64,000 nucleotides of DNA from Gordius sp. MW1. Its lineage: Eukaryota; Nematomorpha; Gordioida; Gordea; Gordiidae. Below the pieces are notes generated by a model. It made no database searches. It had not been told where the DNA came from and saw nothing but the letters and a program-made list of their open reading frames with translations. The stretch spans positions 18,910,001-18,974,000 of the forward strand of contig OZ038526.1 in NCBI GenBank assembly GCA_964036665.1, given 5' to 3'. Shown piece after piece: positions 59,465 to 64,000 of the stretch. Numbering within the stretch: the stretch's first letter is position 1; every line of letters begins with the position of its first letter. A program made the position numbers and the translations under genes.

Positions 59465-60780
59465 TTTTTTAATTTTTGGAGGCAAATTATATGCAATCTT
59501 GTTTATAGTTATTTTCAATTATGAGTTTGTAAAAAAAATCAAATCGCTTTTATAATCTTAAATAGTCATTAATGCAATTTATAACTTTTTCCAAATATGT
59601 TCCACAACAATGGCAAAAAAAAATAATTGTATCTTCTCCCTACTACATGCAAATGAAATTGTAACATAAATTGATAGTGTATTTGAGTTAAATTTCTAAA
59701 TCATTGCGACTTTTTTTAAATTGTTACGTTTAATAATAATAATAGGCGCTTTTTTACACGCTATAGGATGCGCGCGATAGATCGGAATGTAGCGTTTACC
59801 AATATAAATGTTACGCATTTATCACATTCATATTCATTCATTATATTACGTACGTTGGAGAATACATCTTGATGACAATAAACTATCTTAAATTCTATAG
59901 TGTTAGGTTGAAAATATATAAAAGTTTTTGGAATGTGTTAAAATGATTTTTTTACTATTGGCCTTGACCAAAATCATATATGGCTATAGCAATCTCACAT
60001 GTACGTGCTATATAAAAATTTAAACGTAAGTTAGAGGGGGTTGCATTTGTGCTTAGAAAGTACTTGATGTATCATGTAATTTATGCAAACCGTAAATGAT
60101 CAAAGGTTTATTTGCATAACAGCGATGAAATGAGTTTGATTATAAATGGTAGCAAAAATGACGAAATCAATATAAAATTGTATAACAGCAGTCTTTGTCT
60201 AAAAACACTTTTCAAGTCGCTTAGGCATTCAAAATATTACACATGTGGTGAAATTACTTAAATACCTAGAGATGTTTTAATTGAATAAAAGAATATAAAA
60301 AACAATTTTTCTTGGCTAATAAAATGTGTAAATTATAAGATTTGGGTAAATCGATAGGATGTATTAAAAAATGATGATGGGTAAGGTGGGCTTTACAACC
60401 AGACAATATACCATCAAGATATAGTCCGGGCTGGATTGTATAATAAGTTTCGGTGTCCTTGGGCAATTCTATCCCTCCTTACTTATTCATACTTAACGTT
60501 AAGCAACTTTTTAAAGGCAGCTAATTATATAAAATTTCCAATAGCTCTTTGTCACACTAATATATAATATTCAAAAATTAAAACTTTATTAATTAAAGTT
60601 TTTCGGTATTTACAATAAGCTTGGGCACTCATTTAGCTTTTTTCGGACATCGTTAGGAGCCTCCTTTCTCTTATCCATAATAATTTTTTTTAAATAATTA
60701 CTATCTTGAATAAATTTCCAAATTCAACGCCCCCTGTAATAAATAAAGACTTTTTTCATTTATTTCCTCGCGAAGTGTTA
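59465..60780. other. AT-rich intergenic stretch
   Basis: No gene seen. Words cgcgcgat and gaatgtagcgttt at 59770 are echoed near 60810 (cgcgcgatg, gatgtaacg). Confidence 0.5.
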
Positions 60781-60879
60781 TTAAATATTAAAAATAAATT
60801 ATAAGGAATACGCGCGATGCGAACGATTAACGTTTGGGATGTAACGTGAAATGTAGTTAATAAGGTTGACTAGAAGCGA

Positions 60880-62025
60880 CTGGCTGACTGCGTCACGTGA
60901 TAAATAGGCATGGCATTGCTGTGAGGGGAAGCCGGCTGATCACCTGACTAGAAACTTTTTGACGAGAAGAAGGTTAAAAAGAGGAATTACGTGTGTCGCT
61001 ATCACGTGATCTATAACGAAAAGAAAAATTGGGAATGGGGAGAGGCAAGGGAGACAGTTAAATTGGAAATTAGTGTATTATGTTTATCCTATTTTTCTTC
61101 ATCTTTTACATTTTTATCGTCGTTTAACTTATCATGTTTTAGAAAGAATAAATTTGGGTTTGGTAATACCAGAGAGAGCCCATGAAGTTTGTTGTTTGAA
61201 TCGTGTGTGACGCCATTAAGATTGAATAGCCTCCATATGGAAGGTAAAGACAGGGCAAACTGAGAGTGAAAACTGAAAGGCCTTGAAATGGGCGCATAAC
61301 AATTTAGAGCCTTTGCTACATGGAAAATATTGCAAGGGGGTGAAGCAAGGAGATATCGAGCTTTGAAGTCGCGTGTGTTAAAGCAAAGCTCATATGGAAG
61401 TTGGACTTTTAAAGGCCATCTTTCTAAAATGGCTAAAAAGAATCAAGACGGTCACGTGGTGCCTCCATAAGCCGAAAAAGGCAAGCCGGTCACGTGTGGA
61501 GTTGCGATTCATTTGATGGCCATCATTCTAAAGTTACATAACACGGGTTTGGTCCCGTGACATATTTAAAGCACCAAATTTACCAGGGGTGGCAGTCAAA
61601 GGAAAGATATCACATGATACATTGACATGATAAAAAGAACTATGATATAGGGAGTGAGCGGGGGGAGGGGAGAAGGGCCAATTGATCCCATGACAAAGAA
61701 GGGCTGGGTAAAGTAAAATAGTCCGGAGTCGTGGTGATATTAAGAAGAATCGAAGTGATGGGCAGGAATGGCAATTTTAGTGAAGAGATCACGTGATACT
61801 TCGAGGGAATGGAGGATGTAGGAGCAATGTCCTCACTTGGCTAAGAAGGGTCTCAACTAAACCCAAGTCACGTGACACATAAAGAAGAATCGAGGGGGGG
61901 GGCGAAGAGATCACCTAAATTCACGAGGGAGGTGGGTGTAAAAAGTGATCACGTGACTAAAAATGGTGGGGTAAGACCGAAAAAGAGAGGACCACGTGAT
62001 TGACTAATCACGTGAGAAGAGGGGG
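60880..62025. repeat. GC-richer degenerate array with nine CACGTG palindromes
   Basis: CACGTG occurs near 60895, 61004, 61455, 61491, 61790, 61869, 61950, 61994 and 62008, mostly as tcacgtgat or gtcacgtg, with near-matches at 61555 and 61610. Parts look like divergent repeats (ggccatctttctaaaatgg near 61420, ggccatcattctaaag near 61522). CACGTG is the canonical E-box bound by bHLH factors of the MITF/TFE, USF and Myc/Max groups. Whether this is regulatory or a decayed satellite is unknown. No convincing reading frame. Confidence 0.6.
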
Positions 62026-62029
62026 GAGG

Positions 62030-62820
62030 CGTCAAAGAGAAATCTTTTCCACGAGGGAGGTGGTAGCCCCGTAGTCTAGGGTGGTGAGGGGAGGGGAAAG
62101 GGCGGAAACGGCCGCACCCAGAGCCGCTGTTTTGATCAATCGCAGCAAGGTGAGGCTTTTGAAGGTCCGAGGGATGGGCGGGGCGTCGTTCCATACCCCT
62201 TGCTCCACCGTAGTCAAAAAACCTGGGGGCGTGTGTAAACAAAAATGAGATAAATAAATTAAAATCCAGATGTAAACAAATAATGGGGAAAAAGGGGTTA
62301 ACATATATTCGCGAAAAAGTAAATATAAGTGTAAATAAATATTGTGGTTTGTATTAGAGACCTGCGCCCCTGCCCCCCGCTAATGGGCATAAAAGCCCGG
62401 CCAAGGTAATCATACGGGCTCGGGCCGGTTTAGATGAAGTTCTCTTACAAGAAGGAGGGGGGGGGGTTTAAGCTTAAAAGGCCCGTCGCTGGTCTTTCTT
62501 TAGTTTGTACCAAAGGCGTGGGACACCATTAGTGTTGGATGTTAACCATTCACTGGAGGTACCCTGTAAAATCTAACTTTAAACTATAGACTTAGCCAAC
62601 GAGCTCTTTAAAACCAAAACGAAGATCCAAATTTGTAACCATAATTTGAAATAAAATTAACTTTAAAAATGACTATACAAATTTATTACATTATCTTAAG
62701 ACATATTCATAAAGCTTGATTGCATACAAAATGAATTAATTAAGAGCACAGTGCTCATCTTAGAAGTTACAAAATATCTAAATGTAAAATTTGAAATACT
62801 CAATTTTCATGATTATTTTT
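62030..62820. other. Mixed stretch, no supported gene
   Basis: A GC-rich patch at 62345-62500 (ctgcgcccctgcc, gcccggccaagg, cgggctcgggccgg, then a G run) is followed by AT-rich DNA. A minus-strand frame of 97 residues at 61949-62242 is low-complexity and not believed. Confidence 0.45.
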
Positions 62821-62826
62821 ATTTAC

Positions 62827-63109
62827 CTTCGCGTATTAAGTGCCAACTGTTCCACACCGCACCCACGCATATAATCTTTAGAGTGGGGGAACTTGAGTCA
62901 AAACATTCCTAATGTTGCGTAAAAATTCAAATTTAACAAGTATAAAATGGAGTGAAAATATAAAATTTATCATATCATAGGTGTCGCTAATTAATTAAAA
63001 TGAGCACTCACTTCTCTAGCCTGGCGCAGCAATGATAAAACGTGCTTGGCCAATTGCTTCCCCGTCTCAAACATTAATTGCCTGCACATAGGATCTTTCT
63101 TTTCGGCAC
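62827..63109 (-). CDS. Two candidate exons of an unidentified spliced gene
   Basis: Minus strand. Exon A at 63109-63012 has a TATAG acceptor and a GTGAGT donor and reads AEKKDPMCRQLMFETGKQLA then KHVLSLLRQARE, an amphipathic helix-like stretch. Exon B at 62875-62827 has a C-rich tract before AAAG and a GTAAAT donor; continuing phase 0 it reads IICVGAVWNSWHLIRE. No further exon joins convincingly. Helix-bundle proteins such as talin are one idea, but the stretch is too short to assign. Confidence 0.35.
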
Positions 63110-63630
63110 CTATATTATATGGATGAAAGGGAAACATCGATTTAAAAACGAGTGATCTAAGCAAAAGTTTCTTACTACTTTTTTTATATTTTATCTTATA
63201 TTTAACTAAATATGTTTAAAAAATAAATAGAATTTGGTCATTGTTTGCTTTGGAATTAAAGTCGATTTGGAAGTAAATGAACATACAGTTAAACTTAGCA
63301 AAAAAACATCAGATGTCTTACTATATTGTTTAATATCAGGGAAAAAAGTAACAATACTTATTAATCTCTAAAATACTCCAACACCTTCAATTTATTAAAT
63401 GAAAAAATATAGGCTTTCCACATGAAATCGATCTCTACAATTATTATCAACCGACAGCCTAAGATTGAATAAGTAGAATTTGTCCATATTATTATCTGAA
63501 AGTTTTAACACATTTGGATTTTAGACCACTACATTTACATTTGTGTTATAGGCATGCAAAGGGCAAGCGATATCGGGTCTAAGGCTAAATTCATCAATAT
63601 TATTGTATCGACAAATAAGCAGTCTTGTTA
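63110..63630. other. AT-rich stretch upstream of the candidate exons
   Basis: No coding signal recognised. Confidence 0.45.
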
Positions 63631-63770
63631 AGGAGCGGCGCTACAGGAGCGCCGCTACATTTTTTCAAAAAAAGCTGGAGCGCCCCTCCTTTTTAAAAAT
63701 GAGGAGCGGGAGTCGCTCCTTTTAGGGTTGGAGCGGAGAAGCGCCGCTTCTTCGCTCCTTTAAATTTAAT
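63631..63770. repeat. GGAGCG/CGCTCC-rich patch, likely a transposon end
   Basis: Repeated ggagcggcgct, gagcgccgc, gcgctcc and gcgccgcttcttcgctcc words in an AT-rich setting, similar in style to the subterminal arrays of the hAT elements here. No second end within the window. Confidence 0.4.
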
Positions 63771-64000
63771 ATATAAAATTAAATTATTTTTTAAATATTA
63801 ATAATATTTGTTAATTAAAATTTAATGAAATTATAATTTTTATTTTATTTAAATTTAATTTATTCTTTATTAAATGTTGAGCCGAGTTTTATTTTGATTT
63901 TTCATCTAATCATTTGAAACATTAAACATCTGTTTTTCCTTTTTATATTGAAATTTTTTTGAAAAATCTTGTAACTGTAAGTCATATTAATTTAATATTC
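63771..64000. other. AT-rich right edge
   Basis: Nothing recognised. Confidence 0.5.

Noticed and set aside
61949-62304. Two minus-strand frames of 90-97 residues
   Set aside because: Overlapping frames over purine-rich low-complexity DNA; no domain, no splice support.

Overview
The window reads as nuclear DNA of an AT-rich, repeat-dense invertebrate animal. The evidence is two spliced genes with GT-AG introns, animal-type receptor domains (CUB, LDL-receptor class A, leucine-rich repeats with a cysteine-rich C-terminal cap), and many eukaryotic transposon families (hAT, piggyBac, MULE, Helitron, R2-like and APE-type LINEs, one Ty3/Gypsy remnant). I cannot name the species. No rRNA, clear tRNA, CRISPR or bacterial operon is seen.

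Two intact host genes are supported. A six-exon minus-strand gene (33138-34078) encodes a 230-residue single-domain RasGEF-like protein; its introns are only 40-68 bp. A five-exon plus-strand gene (52711-59387) encodes a 231-residue secretory-route protein: signal peptide, one CUB domain, one LDLa module, one membrane helix and a short basic tail. Its first intron is 3.7 kb and holds several repeats. A decayed LRR receptor (12275-13973, minus) looks like a Toll-type ectodomain with a membrane helix. Two weak candidate exons lie near the right edge (62827-63109, minus).

Layout. 1-9930 is one copy of a segment that recurs, much shorter, at 49360-51420. Against that second copy the first carries a piggyBac (767-3155), a foldback hAT MITE (3939-4446), a DUF659-type hAT (4456-7507) and a BED-type hAT (7677-9735), with target duplications and empty sites visible. 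9930-10830 is a long tetranucleotide array followed by a G-rich minisatellite. 11090-12099 is a Helitron end inside a hAT remnant. 14173-21175 is a nest: a palindromic hAT-like element with the same G-rich minisatellite at its apex, holding a second foldback and an R2-like LINE with a restriction-like endonuclease. 21180-32400 holds AT-rich DNA, a TTAA-flanked element, a hAT, a MITE whose arm has become a 44-bp satellite, and blocks of a composite repeat. 35517-38085 is a 5'-truncated LINE with a very long (GAA)n tail. 38665-42000 has more composite repeat and a hAT MITE with perfect target duplications. 43441-45389 is a MULE; 48080-49359 is a broken Ty3/Gypsy fossil. 60890-62015 is a GC-richer stretch with nine CACGTG palindromes.

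The mobile elements share no pathway with the two host genes. The main story is layered transposon insertion around a few genes. All coordinates and splice joins come from reading the sequence by eye; none was tested by alignment or expression data.
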